Positions 14,349 through 23,882 of a stretch of 64,000 nt of DNA are shown in pieces. This DNA is from Oceanicola sp. 22II-s10i (GTDB lineage Bacteria; Pseudomonadota; Alphaproteobacteria; Rhodobacterales; Rhodobacteraceae), in the NCBI RefSeq assembly GCF_002210105.1, contig NZ_AQQU01000006.1, forward strand, positions 62,001-126,000, read 5' to 3'. The notes beneath the pieces are model-generated. The model ran no database searches. It was not told where the DNA came from and saw nothing but the letters and a program-made list of their open reading frames with translations. The position numbers and the translations under genes are program-made. Numbering within the stretch: the stretch's first letter is position 1; each line of letters begins with the position of its first letter.

Positions 14349-14522
14349 ATGGGCGCGCCGAGGCTGACGCAGGCCAAGATCACAAGGGCAGTGAAGGCGG
14401 CGGAGGCCTGCGGGCTCGTCGTCGCCGGCCTCAGGATCGGACCCGATGGCAGCATCGAAATCCGCTGCCAAGTAGACAAGCCAGCTGAATCGCCGCAACC
14501 TCGGGAGCCTAAGCAATGGTGA
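14349..14522 (+). CDS. Small protein upstream of integrase, possible excisionase partner
   Basis: 57 residues from the ATG at 14349 with AAGG just upstream. The sequence is MGAPRLTQAKITRAVKAAEA, then CGLVVAGLRIGPDGSIEIRC and a proline-rich tail. The N-terminal 25 residues could be a short HTH. The stop overlaps the integrase start by seven bases. Its place directly before the integrase suggests a role in recombination directionality, but the sequence alone does not show it. Confidence 0.55.
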   Translation: MGAPRLTQAKITRAVKAAEACGLVVAGLRIGPDGSIEIRCQVDKPAESPQPREPKQW

Positions 14523-15607
14523 CCGACATGCGGAAGAACTTCCCAGGCCTGACCGTCGAGACCCTACCATCGGGCGCAAAGCGCATCCGCGTCCGGGTTG
14601 AGGGAAACCCGAACCGCAAGATCGTCTTGTCGATCGGGCTCGATCATCCGCATTTCTCTGAGCACTACTACGCCGCCAGGGCAGGCCAAAAGATCAATCC
14701 GAAAGCCGAGACGGCTGCAGTGCCCCGGTCGCTGGATTGGCTCAAAGACAAGTACCTCGCCCACCTTGAGCGCATGGTTGCTGCCGGTCAGGCGTCCCCG
14801 TCCACGCTACGCCAGCGCAGGAGCCTTCTCACGCGCTTATGCGCCCACAAGACAGACGTCGGTGACCGGTACGGGGAGAAGACGCTGGAAGCCCCTCAGA
14901 GCGCCTTCGTGCGGGTCCGGGACGCAATGGCCGCGACGCCGGCCGAGGCCGACAATATGATGAAGGCGGCGAAGTCCATGTACGCGTGGGCCGACAGCAG
15001 CGGATATGCCGACGCGAACCCTGTCGTCGGAATATCGAGGATCCACAAGAGCAGGGGCGGCGCGAAACCGTGGACCGGTGCGGACCTATTGAAGTTCAGG
15101 AAGGCGCACCCGCCCGGTACGATGGCCCACCTCGCACTGACCCTGCACATGTTCACGGCCTGCCGGTCAAGCGATGCTATATGGCTTGGCCGAGATCAGG
15201 AGTTCATCAAAGACGGCGTGCGCTGGCTCGAATTCCAACCGCGGAAGAAAGGGTCGGCCTTCGTTCAGATACCGATGATGCCGCAGCTCCGGGCGTCAAT
15301 CGCGGCGGCCGGAAGAATCGGTCCGTCCTACGTCCTGAGCGAGCACGGCCGGCCCTACCGGAACCCCGAGAGCTACCGGATGCGCTTTCGGCGCTGGTGC
15401 GACGAAGCCGGGCTTGTGGACCGGTCCAGCCACGGCATCAGGAAAGCAATGTCAGAGCTCCTTGCCGAGGCCGGATGCTCCGAACACCAGATCATGGCGG
15501 TGACGAGCCACACACAGCCCAGCACGTCCGCGATCTATACGAGGCGCGCCGATCGGGCGCGGATGGCGGCGCAGGCAATGGCTGCCGCCGAGGGCCTGGA
15601 ATGGTGA
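14516..15607 (+). CDS. int: Tyrosine-family prophage integrase
   Basis: 363 residues from ATG 14516 (ATG 14528 also possible). The N-terminal part resembles arm-type and core-binding domains (SLDWLKDKYLAHLERMVAAG). The catalytic domain shows R217 in FTACRSSDAIWL, H306-x-x-R309 in SHGIRKAMSELLAEAG, H332 in VTSHTQPSTS and the nucleophile Y341 in AIYTRRAD, a complete R-H-R-H-Y set. It lies 75 bases from the 3' end of tRNA-Leu(CAA), the expected attachment site. Confidence 0.93.
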   Translation: MVTDMRKNFPGLTVETLPSGAKRIRVRVEGNPNRKIVLSIGLDHPHFSEHYYAARAGQKINPKAETAAVPRSLDWLKDKYLAHLERMVAAGQASPSTLRQRRSLLTRLCAHKTDVGDRYGEKTLEAPQSAFVRVRDAMAATPAEADNMMKAAKSMYAWADSSGYADANPVVGISRIHKSRGGAKPWTGADLLKFRKAHPPGTMAHLALTLHMFTACRSSDAIWLGRDQEFIKDGVRWLEFQPRKKGSAFVQIPMMPQLRASIAAAGRIGPSYVLSEHGRPYRNPESYRMRFRRWCDEAGLVDRSSHGIRKAMSELLAEAGCSEHQIMAVTSHTQPSTSAIYTRRADRARMAAQAMAAAEGLEW

Positions 15608-15682
15608 AAGTGGACCACGGCCCGTTTGGCATGGTCCATAAACGCCAAATAAAATAAGAATTTCAACTATATAGATTTGCGT

Positions 15683-15768
15683 TGGTACCCAAGGTCGGAC
15701 TCGAACCGACAAGACCGTTAGGCCGGGGGATTTTGAATCCCCTGCGTCTACCATTCCGCCACTTGGGC
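15683..15768 (-). tRNA. tRNA-Leu (anticodon CAA), prophage attachment target
   Basis: Reads as a class II tRNA on the minus strand: acceptor GCCCAAG pairing with CTTGGGT, D-arm GTGGCGGAATGG, anticodon stem GGGGA/TCCCC with loop TTCAAAA (anticodon CAA), a variable arm, the T-loop GGTTCGAGTCC and encoded CCA. The 3' end faces the prophage, so the att core is probably within the T-arm/acceptor half. Confidence 0.95.
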
Positions 15769-15907
15769 AACCGGTGCAGAGCAATAGCCAATTCGGTGAG
15801 GCCGGGAAAGGGCAAAACTACGTGCCGCGCCGGAGGATGGGCAAATGTCGCCTTGACCTTCGCACCCGCAGGCCGAACTAAGGGCTGAGGCAGGACGAGG
15901 CGGAACA

Positions 15908-16486
15908 ATGCTCCAGAGGCTCTACGGCTGGACTATCGGCATGGCGGCGCATCCGCGCGCTCTGTGGGTGCTGGCGTTCGTCGCTTTCCTGGAAAGCTCG
16001 GTCTTCCCAATCCCGCCCGACGTCATGATGATACCGATGATCCTCGCCCGCCCCTCGCGCGCCTGGCTGATCGCGGCGGTCGCCACGCTGGCATCCGTCG
16101 TCGGCGGCGTCGCGGGATACGGCATCGGGATGTTCGCGTTCGACACCCTCGGCCAGCCGATCCTAGAAGCGCTCGGCAAGGCGGATGCCATGGCCGAGTT
16201 CGGAACCCGGTTCAACGATGTCGGCTTCTGGGCCGTGCTCGGCGCCGGGATCACGCCGTTTCCGTTCAAGGTCATCACCATCATGTCCGGCTGGACGGCG
16301 ATGCCCTTCGCCACGTTCATCGTCACGGCGATCATCGCCCGTGCGATCCGCTTCTTCCTCGTCGCCGCCCTGCTGTGGAAATTCGGCGCACCAATTCGTG
16401 ACTTCATCGAGCGGCGTCTGGCTCTTGTCACCACCGTCTTCTTCGTGCTTCTCGTCGGCGGCTTCTACCTTGTGAGGTTCCTGTGA
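15908..16486 (+). CDS. YqaA-type DedA/SNARE-associated membrane protein
   Basis: 192 residues with about five membrane segments. The stretches FVAFLESSVFPIPPDVMMIP (about 24-43) and GAGITPFPFKVITIMSGW (about 117-134) are the family hallmarks (F/L-E-S-x-x-x-P-I-P and T-P-x-P-x-K). DedA-superfamily proteins act as lipid carriers or scramblases in the inner membrane. Its stop overlaps the dsbB start by four bases, so both are co-transcribed. It is the first chromosomal gene beyond the prophage att site. Confidence 0.8.
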   Translation: MLQRLYGWTIGMAAHPRALWVLAFVAFLESSVFPIPPDVMMIPMILARPSRAWLIAAVATLASVVGGVAGYGIGMFAFDTLGQPILEALGKADAMAEFGTRFNDVGFWAVLGAGITPFPFKVITIMSGWTAMPFATFIVTAIIARAIRFFLVAALLWKFGAPIRDFIERRLALVTTVFFVLLVGGFYLVRFL

Positions 16487-16947
16487 CGTATCGCGGTTAT
16501 GTCGCCGCCGCCGCCGGCGGTTCCGCCCTCCTCCTGCTGGGGGCGCTGGCGTTCCAGTTCCTGGGCGGGATCGCGCCCTGCAAGATGTGCTACTGGCAGC
16601 GCTACCCGCATGTCGCGGCGGTGGTGATCGGATTGATCGCCCTCGCCCTGCCCTCACGCCTGCTTGCGTGGCTCGGGGCCGCCGCGGCGGCGGCGACGGC
16701 GGTCATCGGCGTCTACCACGCGGGTGTGGAGATGAAGCTGTGGCAGGGCCCGACCTCCTGCACCGGCAACGGCAGCCTCGGCGGGCTGAGCGGTTCGGAC
16801 CTTCTGTCCACCGACGGCCCGCTTGATATCGTCATGTGCGATGTAGTGGCGTGGTCGCTGGCGGGTATCTCCATGGCGGGCTGGAACGCGATCCTGTCCT
16901 TCGGACTGGCGGCGATCTGGGTGATGGCCGCGACGCGCCGCGTCTGA
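16483..16947 (+). CDS. dsbB: Disulfide bond formation protein DsbB
   Basis: 154 residues, GTG start coupled to the YqaA-type gene. Four membrane segments. The first periplasmic redox pair is in PCKMCYWQRYPH (about 31-42) and the second pair is TSC...IVMC (about 86 and 112). DsbB reoxidises DsbA and passes electrons to quinone. Length and motif order are normal. The opposite strand over its 3' 294 bases is also open as the extended end of the Hint-domain gene. Confidence 0.9.
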   Translation: MTYRGYVAAAAGGSALLLLGALAFQFLGGIAPCKMCYWQRYPHVAAVVIGLIALALPSRLLAWLGAAAAAATAVIGVYHAGVEMKLWQGPTSCTGNGSLGGLSGSDLLSTDGPLDIVMCDVVAWSLAGISMAGWNAILSFGLAAIWVMAATRRV

Positions 16948-17940
16948 CGGGACGCGCGGGCCGAACATCGCGACGCGCAGCAGTCGGCCCTCGGTCACGG
17001 TCAGCACCGGGGCGGCGGACCGCATCGGCCCGGTGAACGCGGCCAGCAGTTCGGGCGGGGGCGCGTTTTCGCATTTCTGCGCCGCCACGCACGCGGCGAG
17101 GCCGCCGCGTGACAGGCGCAGGCTTTCCGCCGGGACATTGTCCGCCGTCAGCACGACATGCCGGTCGCAGAGAATGTGGAAATATTCCACGCTGCGCATT
17201 TCGCAATCCAGCTGAATGACATTGTCGATCAGCGCACGGGCGGGCACCAATGCCTCGGGCACGCCGAAGTATAGCTGGACCAGCGGATGGCGTATCAGGA
17301 CGCAGTGCTGCTGCGACAGCCTGAGCGGTCGCGCCGGCCGGTTCAGACCCAGGGCATGAGCAGGTATGACCACCGGCCGCAGCTTCTGCCGGGCAGCCAG
17401 CCCGCCGTCCGTCAGCGCAACCCTGCGGCGAGCGACCCAGCGGATCCTGTGGCTGGTGCCGTCACGGTCCAGCACCTTTGCACCGGGCTTCAGCGTCTCG
17501 ACCGGACGGGGTCCCGCAGGGGTGTCGATCATCGTGCCACGCACGAAACAGACGGGCGCGATCACCTCGTAGGGGGCGGTGGTCAGATCGACCACCAAGG
17601 CGATCTGGCCCAGTTCATTCGGCATCCCGGCGGGATAGTGGAAATAGACCTGCCCCCCCGCCTCGAACACCACGACATCATAGGCGGGACCGAGGGGCAC
17701 GGTCACGCCGAGGGCATCGACACCGGCCCGCGCCGTGCCCGAGCCGATATAGGTAAGTGGTTGTCCGTCAAGGGTAGAAACCCCGTTGTCGGATACCCCG
17801 AGGGTGCCGTCCGAGTCGATCAGCTGCTGGTTTTCTGCCGGCCCGAAGGCCGACAGAACCAGCGTCTGTGTCCCGGACAGCAAATCGAGCGCCGCCAAAG
17901 ATCCATTGTACGGTATGACATCAATGTCGGAGCTCGACAT
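16654..17940 (-). CDS. Hint-domain protein with unusual C-terminal extension
   Basis: 428 residues from the ATG at 17940, behind a strong AGGAGG. The first 140 residues are a beta-rich, acidic region; the Hint (hedgehog/intein) domain follows, from VCFVRGTMIDTPAGPRPVET (about 145) through LRLSQQHCVLIRHPLVQLYF and NVIQLDCEMRSVEYFHILCD. The invariant cysteine opens C-F-x-x-G-T. Such proteins are abundant in Rhodobacteraceae and probably self-process. The family normally ends soon after a segment like EGRLLRVAMF (near residue 330); here the frame continues about 100 arginine-rich residues antisense through dsbB. The natural stop has probably been lost or the assembly has a base error. Confidence 0.8.
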   Translation of the reverse strand: MSSSDIDVIPYNGSLAALDLLSGTQTLVLSAFGPAENQQLIDSDGTLGVSDNGVSTLDGQPLTYIGSGTARAGVDALGVTVPLGPAYDVVVFEAGGQVYFHYPAGMPNELGQIALVVDLTTAPYEVIAPVCFVRGTMIDTPAGPRPVETLKPGAKVLDRDGTSHRIRWVARRRVALTDGGLAARQKLRPVVIPAHALGLNRPARPLRLSQQHCVLIRHPLVQLYFGVPEALVPARALIDNVIQLDCEMRSVEYFHILCDRHVVLTADNVPAESLRLSRGGLAACVAAQKCENAPPPELLAAFTGPMRSAAPVLTVTEGRLLRVAMFGPRVPSDAARRGHHPDRRQSEGQDRVPARHGDTRQRPRHYIAHDDIKRAVGGQKVRTAQPAEAAVAGAGGRALPQLHLHTRVVDADDRRRRRRGGPEPRKQA

Positions 17941-18468
17941 CGTAACCCTCCTACTCGTTAACACGGGTCGCACACAGTCCTGAGTACATGGGGCGGACCT
18001 GACCCGGCATCCGTTCCTCTTCGGATACCCCATCAGGAAGCCGTCCAAATGTGGCAGGAATTGGGCACATTTCCGGGCCCGACTGTTTCTGCTTTTCCGG
18101 GAAAACCGCTGGCCCGCGACCCGCACTCAGGCACCGGAACGGAAACCAGCGAACAGGAGCAGCCCTCAAAGTTCAAAGAGAGGGAAACCCAACTTACCGA
18201 ATGTTCAAATAATATATTCCCATCGGAAATGCGCCATGTTTTTATGGCATTTGCCGCCGCCATAAATGGGGATAATCGTGTTTTTCGAATTCAAGGCACG
18301 GAAAGCTCTGCAATATATCTAATTATCTGCAAGCAAACTTGCGCGCCCCACGCGTGCGGGTTAGGTAGATCATAATTGACATTTGCAATTTTTTTTCTGT
18401 GTCCAAACGAGCACGTTCACAGAAATATTTCCTCGCCGGGTGATCCAGACCGCATCCCCAGAATTGGC
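17941..18468. other. AT-rich intergenic stretch upstream of Hint gene
   Basis: The stretch has no gene I can support. From about 18180 to 18420 it is much richer in A/T than its surroundings, and holds GCCAT-GTTTTT-ATGGC near 18230 and a run of T at about 18393. It probably carries the promoter of the leftward Hint gene. Two frames of 76 and 108 codons exist but show no coding character. Confidence 0.5.
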
Positions 18469-18470
18469 AA

Positions 18471-18494
18471 AAAAAGGGGCGCACGTGGCGCCCC
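18471..18494 (-). terminator. Intrinsic terminator downstream of nrdJ
   Basis: GGGGCGC (18476-18482) and GCGCCCC (18488-18494) form a 7-bp stem with a 5-base loop; read leftward it is followed by seven T. A second hairpin, GGGCGG-AACCA-CCGCCC, lies closer to the gene at 18568-18584. Confidence 0.75.
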
Positions 18495-18596
18495 TTGAGT
18501 GTCGAACCGAACCCGTAGTTCCGTACCGCCCGAGTTTCTGCCTGCGGTTCGGTCCGTGTCTTTCGGAGGGCGGAACCACCGCCCCCCGGAATTCGC

Positions 18597-21500
18597 TCAG
18601 CTACAGCCGCTCGTGCCGCCGCAGGTGTTGCACTTCATGCAGGTGCCGTTGCGCACCAGCGTGTAGTTGCCGCATTCGCCGCAGGCTTCACCTTCGTAGC
18701 CCTGCATCTTGGCCTTGGTCCGCGCGTCCAGCGACACGGTGCCCGATGCCATCGCGGTGCTGCCGCCCGCAGACGCCATCGGCGAAATCGCCGTTTCAGG
18801 CACCAGCGTCCGGAGCGCGGCGACCGGGTCCGTCCCGGTCAGGGCCGTGGCCCCCATCGACGCGCCGCCCTGCAGGACGACCAGTTCCTGCGGCAGCCGC
18901 TTGCGCAGGTAGCCGGTGGAGCTGATCTGCTTGAGCACGTCGAGCGATGCCCGCGCCGCGTTCTCGCTGATCTCGGAGACGTTCGACACGCCTTCCTCGG
19001 CCTGACCGCCGCCGAGGCTGTCGAAGGACGCCCCTTCCGGCTTCACATGCGCCAGGTCGGTGCGGTCGAGGTAGCTGACTGCCAGTTCCCGGAAGATGTA
19101 GTCGAGGATCGAGGTCGCGTTCTTGATGCTGTCGTTGCCCTGCACCATGCCCGCGGGTTCGAACTTGGTGAAGGTGAAGGCGTCGACGAACTCCTCCAGC
19201 GGCACCCCGTATTGCAGACCGACCGAGACCGCGATGGCGAAGTTGTTCATCATCGCCCGGAAGCCAGCGCCTTCCTTGTGCATGTCGATGAAGATCTCGC
19301 CCAGCGTCCCGTCGGCATACTCGCCGGTCCGCAGGTAGACCTTGTGCCCGCCGACGACCGCCTTCTGGGTGTAGCCCTTGCGGCGCTCCGGCATCTTCTC
19401 GCGGTGGCTGCGGATCATCTCCTTGACGACGATCTTCTCGACGATCTTCTCGGCCAGAACGGTGGCCTTTTCCTGCGGGGTGCCGGTTTCCAGCACTTCC
19501 GCCGCTTCTTCGTCATCCTCAACCAGCGCGGCCGCCAGCGGCTGCGACAGCTTGGAGCCGTCGCGGTAGAGCGCATTGGCCTTGACGCCGAGGGACCAGG
19601 ACAGCTCATACGCCTTCTGGCAATCCTCGATGGTCGCGTTGTTGGGCATGTTGATCGTCTTGGAGATCGCGCCCGAGATGAAGCTCTGCGCCGCGGCCAT
19701 CATGTAGATATGCGCGTCGGTCGACAGGAACCGCTTGCCCTTCTTGCCGCAGGGGTTGGCGCAGTCGAAGACCTTGTAGTGCTCGGTCTTCAGATGCGGC
19801 GCGCCTTCCAGCGTCATCGTCCCGCAGACGTAGTCGTTCGCGGCGTCGATGTCGCGGCGGGAGAAGCCGAGGTGACGCAGCAGGTCGAAGGTCGGGTCGT
19901 TCAGCTTGGCCGCCGGGATGCCCAGCGTCTTGGTGCAGAACGCCTCGCCCAGGGTCCACTGGTTGAAGACGAAGCGGATGTCGAAGGCCGAAGCCAGCGC
20001 GCCCTCGATCTTCTCCAGTTCCGCCGCGCCGAAGCCGTGGCCGACCAGTGCGGTGTGGTTCACGCCCGGTGCGTCCGACAGGGTGCCGCGGCCGACGGCG
20101 TAGGCGATGATGTCGTCGATCTGGGTCGAGGTGTAGCCCAGCCCCTCAAGCGCCGTCGGGACGGAGCGGTTGATGATCTTCCAGTAGCCGCCACCGGCGA
20201 GCTTCTTGAACTTCACCAGTGCGAAGTCCGGTTCGATCCCCGTGGTGTCGCAGTCCATCACCAGCCCGATCGTGCCGGTCGGCGCGATCACGGTGGCCTG
20301 TGCGTTGCGGTAGCCATAGGCCTCGCCCAGCTTCAGGGCGTTGTCCCATGCCGACATCGCGAGGTCGATCAGCGAGGAGTCGGGGCAGCGGGCGTGGTCC
20401 AGCGGCACCGGCTTGACGGCCAGCCCTTCGTACCCTTCCGTCGCGCCGTAGGCGGCGTTGCGGTGGTTGCGGATGACCCGCAGCATGTGGTCCGCGTTCC
20501 GCTCGTAGCCCGAGAAGGCGCCCAGCTCGCCCGCCATCTCGGCGGAGGTGGCGTAGGAGGTGCCGGTCATGATCGCGGTCAGCGCGCCGCAGAGGGCACG
20601 GCCCTCGTCGGAGTCATAGCCGTAGCCCATGTTCATCAGCAGGCCGCCGATGTTCGCATAACCCAGGCCCAGCGTCCGGAAGTCATAGCTGAGCTGCGCG
20701 ATTTCCTTGGACGGGAACTGCGCCATCAGGACGGAGATTTCCAGCGTGACGGTCCACAGACGCGAGGCGTGGATATAGTCCTCGGCCTGGAACTTGCCGT
20801 CCTTGAGGAAGGTCAGCAGGTTCATCGAGGCGAGGTTGCACGCCGTGTCGTCGAGGAACATGTATTCCGAGCACGGGTTCGAGCCGCGGATCGCCCCGTC
20901 CTCGGGGCAGGTGTGCCATGCGTTGACGGTGTCGTGGTACTGGATGCCCGGATCGGCGCAGGCCCATGCGGCGTGGCCGATCTGTTCCCACAGTTCGCGC
21001 GCCTTGATGGTCTTGGCGACCTTGCCGTCGGTGCGGCGGATCAGTTCCCACGGTTCATCGTTCTCGACGGCCTTGAGGAAGGCGTCGGTCACGCGGACCG
21101 AGTTGTTGGAGTTCTGGCCGGAAACGGTGGCGTAGGCCTCGGAGTCCCAGTCGGTGTCGTAGGTCGGGAATTCGATGCTGGCATAGCCCTGCTTGGCGTA
21201 GTCGAGGACCCGCTTGATATAGGTCTCGGGGATCGCGCAGGACTTGGCCGCGCGGATCGCCTTTTTCAGTGCCGGGTTCTCGGCGGGATCGTAGGCGCCC
21301 GCTTCGGAGCCGTCGAAGGTGCGGATGGCAGCGAAGATCTCGTTCAGCTGCTTTTCGTGCATCTTGGAGCCGGCGACGATCGAAGCGACCTTCTGCTCCT
21401 CCTTCACCTTCCAGTTGATGTACTCTTCGATATCGGGGTGGTCGGCGTCCACGATCACCATCTTAGCGGCCCGCCGGGTCGTCCCGCCCGACTTGATCGC

Positions 21501-22277
21501 GCCCGCCGCCCTGTCGCCGATCTTCAGGAAGCCCATCAGACCAGACGACTTGCCGCCGCCCGACAGCTTCTCACCCTCCGCACGGAGCGAGGAGAAGTTC
21601 GTGCCGGTGCCCGAGCCATACTTGAAGAGCCGCGCCTCGCGCACCCACAGGTCCATGATGCCGCCGTCGCCCACCAGGTCGTCCGCGACGGACTGGATGA
21701 AGCAGGCGTGGGGCTGGGGGTGTTCGTAGGCCGAGGCCGACTTGGTCAGCTCACCGGTCTTGTAATCCACGTAGTAGTGACCCTGCGACGGGCCGTCGAT
21801 GCCGTAGGCCCAGTGCAGGCCGGTGTTGAACCACTGCGGGCTGTTCGGGGCCGCGATCTGGGCCGCCAGCATGTAGCGCATTTCGTCGTAATAGGCGCGC
21901 GCGTCTTCTTCGGTGGTGAAGTAGCCGCCCTTCCAGCCCCAGTAGGCCCAAGCGCCGGCAAGGCGATCAAAGACCTGCTTGGACGAGGTTTCGCCGCCCA
22001 TTTCCGTCTTGGCCGAAGCCGGGACCGAGCGCCACAGGAACTCGGGCACGCCCTCTTCCTTCACGCGCTTCAGCTCGGCCGGAACGCCCGCCTTGCGGAA
22101 GTATTTCTGTGCGATCACATCGGATGCGACCTGGCTCCACTTGGCGGGAACCTCGACGGCCTCGTTGCGGAACACGATGGTCCCGTCCGGATTGCGGATT
22201 TCCGAGGTGGTGGTGACAAAGTCCAGCGCCGCGTAAGCATCCTGCCCGGCTTTGGTGAATTTGCGTTCGATCTTCAT
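18597..22277 (-). CDS. nrdJ: Vitamin B12-dependent ribonucleotide reductase (class II)
   Basis: 1226 residues, the length of the large alphaproteobacterial NrdJ. It converts ribonucleotides to deoxyribonucleotides with adenosylcobalamin and does not need oxygen. Visible hallmarks: [17 protein letters not shown] (about 190-206), [20 protein letters not shown] (about 462-481), [20 protein letters not shown] (about 665-685), and two zinc-ribbon-like cysteine pairs at the C-terminus ([21 protein letters not shown]). It is a single gene with its own terminator. Candidate NrdR boxes lie about 250 bases upstream. Confidence 0.95.
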   Translation of the reverse strand: MKIERKFTKAGQDAYAALDFVTTTSEIRNPDGTIVFRNEAVEVPAKWSQVASDVIAQKYFRKAGVPAELKRVKEEGVPEFLWRSVPASAKTEMGGETSSKQVFDRLAGAWAYWGWKGGYFTTEEDARAYYDEMRYMLAAQIAAPNSPQWFNTGLHWAYGIDGPSQGHYYVDYKTGELTKSASAYEHPQPHACFIQSVADDLVGDGGIMDLWVREARLFKYGSGTGTNFSSLRAEGEKLSGGGKSSGLMGFLKIGDRAAGAIKSGGTTRRAAKMVIVDADHPDIEEYINWKVKEEQKVASIVAGSKMHEKQLNEIFAAIRTFDGSEAGAYDPAENPALKKAIRAAKSCAIPETYIKRVLDYAKQGYASIEFPTYDTDWDSEAYATVSGQNSNNSVRVTDAFLKAVENDEPWELIRRTDGKVAKTIKARELWEQIGHAAWACADPGIQYHDTVNAWHTCPEDGAIRGSNPCSEYMFLDDTACNLASMNLLTFLKDGKFQAEDYIHASRLWTVTLEISVLMAQFPSKEIAQLSYDFRTLGLGYANIGGLLMNMGYGYDSDEGRALCGALTAIMTGTSYATSAEMAGELGAFSGYERNADHMLRVIRNHRNAAYGATEGYEGLAVKPVPLDHARCPDSSLIDLAMSAWDNALKLGEAYGYRNAQATVIAPTGTIGLVMDCDTTGIEPDFALVKFKKLAGGGYWKIINRSVPTALEGLGYTSTQIDDIIAYAVGRGTLSDAPGVNHTALVGHGFGAAELEKIEGALASAFDIRFVFNQWTLGEAFCTKTLGIPAAKLNDPTFDLLRHLGFSRRDIDAANDYVCGTMTLEGAPHLKTEHYKVFDCANPCGKKGKRFLSTDAHIYMMAAAQSFISGAISKTINMPNNATIEDCQKAYELSWSLGVKANALYRDGSKLSQPLAAALVEDDEEAAEVLETGTPQEKATVLAEKIVEKIVVKEMIRSHREKMPERRKGYTQKAVVGGHKVYLRTGEYADGTLGEIFIDMHKEGAGFRAMMNNFAIAVSVGLQYGVPLEEFVDAFTFTKFEPAGMVQGNDSIKNATSILDYIFRELAVSYLDRTDLAHVKPEGASFDSLGGGQAEEGVSNVSEISENAARASLDVLKQISSTGYLRKRLPQELVVLQGGASMGATALTGTDPVAALRTLVPETAISPMASAGGSTAMASGTVSLDARTKAKMQGYEGEACGECGNYTLVRNGTCMKCNTCGGTSGCS

Positions 22278-22828
22278 TGAAACGGCCCCATGATCTTGTC
22301 GCTCTCCCGGTCCGCGCCTGTTCCGGCGTTTTGCCGGACCGGAGTGTTTCGTGCCGACGCGAGGGCGTGCAAGGTCTGTCCCCCGGCGGTGGTGGTCGCC
22401 GAAGCCCGGTGAAACCGGTCCGAAGTGGTGAGTTTCGTTACTGTCCCCTGCCGCTCTCTTGGGCCACTAGATTTGGTGGTAGCCCCCGTCGACCATCACA
22501 ATCTGAGGTAAATCACCGGTGAGGGTCAACAACATTTTGTAGCAAAATCTTCTTGACGCGCTGCCTGTTGTAGACCCCCGCCCGAGTCCGGTCAGGCGTC
22601 CGCGCGAAACCGTTTGTTTTGTCATCGTTTTCTGCGAACCAGCGATTCCTGCAACGCCGTTCCCGCATTCCGGCAGACCCTTTGCATGCCTCCTCCGGAG
22701 GCGCTTTCCAGCACCCGAAGAACGCCGATTGCCTGCTTTTTGACCCCACAATGTGTGTTACGCGAAGGTTAACGCCCTAGATGTAGTGGCTCAGGATTCG
22801 TCCACAGGCATCGGATAGCGCCCGGGGA
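22278..22828. other. nrdJ upstream region
   Basis: 550 bases without a gene I can support. It holds the candidate NrdR boxes (22527-22573) and GC-rich sequence on either side. I looked for a cobalamin riboswitch because of the B12 enzyme and saw no B12 box. Confidence 0.5.
22527..22573 (-). promoter_or_regulatory. Candidate tandem NrdR boxes
   Basis: On the nrdJ strand, CTACAAAATGTTGTTG (22542-22527) fits the NrdR pattern A-C-A-A-n-A-T-n-T-T-G-T. A second site beginning CTACAA (22573-22558) lies exactly 31 bases away, the spacing typical of NrdR box pairs, though its second half is poor. NrdR would repress nrdJ when dATP is high. Confidence 0.5.
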
Positions 22829-23641
22829 TCACTCGATCCAATACCGCAGCATGCAGCGCCCGCTGGTCCAGCCACCCGGAATTGTCCCGTCGATGAAGCT
22901 GGTGCGCCCGTGGAACACACGCGTGTCATCCGCGATCAGCAGGTCCCCCTGCTCGAGCGTCACCCGGTGCTGCAGCTCGGACAGCTCCAGGTGCGCGTCG
23001 AGCACGTCAAAGGCATAGGTCTGCTCCGGCGTGACCGGTTGGCCCGCCCGGCGATGTGCGCTCTCTATATATGGACGCAGGTAGCGAAAGGACGGCCCAT
23101 CGGTGGTCTCGCTCAGGACCGGCATGCGGAACAGCTCCGGCTCCGCTGTCATGCCGCGCCCTTCGAAGAAGAAGGGCTGTGAAAGTGTTTCCAACACGCC
23201 GGGGATGCGCCGCATGGCCGCCAGTATCTCGTCGCCGCGGATCAGGATCGACTCGCCGCCCAGAAAGGCGGGCGAGGCACAGGCGAGAATCAGGAAGCGC
23301 ATCGGCTCGGGCCGGTTGACGCTGTCGGTGTGGATGTCGCCACCCTGCCGCGTCTGGTGATACCGCGCGCCATCCTCGATCCGGCCGACGTTGCGGTCGT
23401 AGACCTCGATCACGCGATCCCCCGCCTCGTTCTGGACCATCGGCTGGCCAAGACTTTCGGCGATGGCCATGCAGGCCGCCTTGAAGCTCTCGTATCCATC
23501 ACAATGCCGGGCCAGTGGCAGGACGAAGAAATCATCTGCAGCGATCCGTGCCGTCACGTCCTGCGCGAACCGCGCCCGGTCTTCGGCATCTCCGGCCAGA
23601 ACCCCGTTCAAAAGGGCTGTATCGAGATCAAATTGAGACAT
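22829..23641 (-). CDS. TauD/TfdA-family Fe(II)/2-oxoglutarate dioxygenase
   Basis: 270 residues from the ATG at 23641 (GGAG nine bases upstream). The iron-binding triad appears as H-T-D in GGDIHTDSVNR (about 105) and a distal H in TRVFHGRTSF (about 245), with a following arginine in RCMLRYWIE for 2-oxoglutarate. Family members hydroxylate diverse small substrates; the substrate here cannot be read from sequence. It stands alone between nrdJ and tRNA-Pro. Confidence 0.8.
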   Translation of the reverse strand: MSQFDLDTALLNGVLAGDAEDRARFAQDVTARIAADDFFVLPLARHCDGYESFKAACMAIAESLGQPMVQNEAGDRVIEVYDRNVGRIEDGARYHQTRQGGDIHTDSVNRPEPMRFLILACASPAFLGGESILIRGDEILAAMRRIPGVLETLSQPFFFEGRGMTAEPELFRMPVLSETTDGPSFRYLRPYIESAHRRAGQPVTPEQTYAFDVLDAHLELSELQHRVTLEQGDLLIADDTRVFHGRTSFIDGTIPGGWTSGRCMLRYWIE

Positions 23642-23762
23642 GAAAACCGTCTCCACATCAGAACTATACTGAACAGTCTAGATCACGGATCGCGTTGAGG
23701 GAACCGCAAATATCACGGCGACGTGATCGCGCGTGATGAATGGGTGCAAATGGAAAGGAGGA

Positions 23763-23839
23763 TGGTCGGGGCGGCGAGATTCGAACTCACGACCCCCTGT
23801 ACCCAAAACAGGTGCGCTACCAGACTGCGCCACGCCCCG
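23763..23839 (-). tRNA. tRNA-Pro (anticodon TGG)
   Basis: Minus-strand cloverleaf: acceptor CGGGGCG with CGCCCCG, anticodon stem CCTGT/ACAGG enclosing TTTGGGT (anticodon TGG), T-loop GTTCGAATC, encoded CCA. Confidence 0.96.
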
Positions 23840-23882
23840 GACCGAGGCGGTGCTTACCGCCAGTGCGCCCGGTTGAAAAGGC

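Noticed and set aside
18049-18375. 108-codon rightward frame in the AT-rich gap
   Set aside because: No ribosome site, no domain, and composition unlike the surrounding genes.
19047-22280. A 1077-codon frame opposite nrdJ
   Set aside because: Antisense shadow of a GC-rich gene; no domain, and nrdJ is certain.
22278-22828. Cobalamin riboswitch in front of nrdJ
   Set aside because: No B12 box or matching fold seen; a covariance search would decide.
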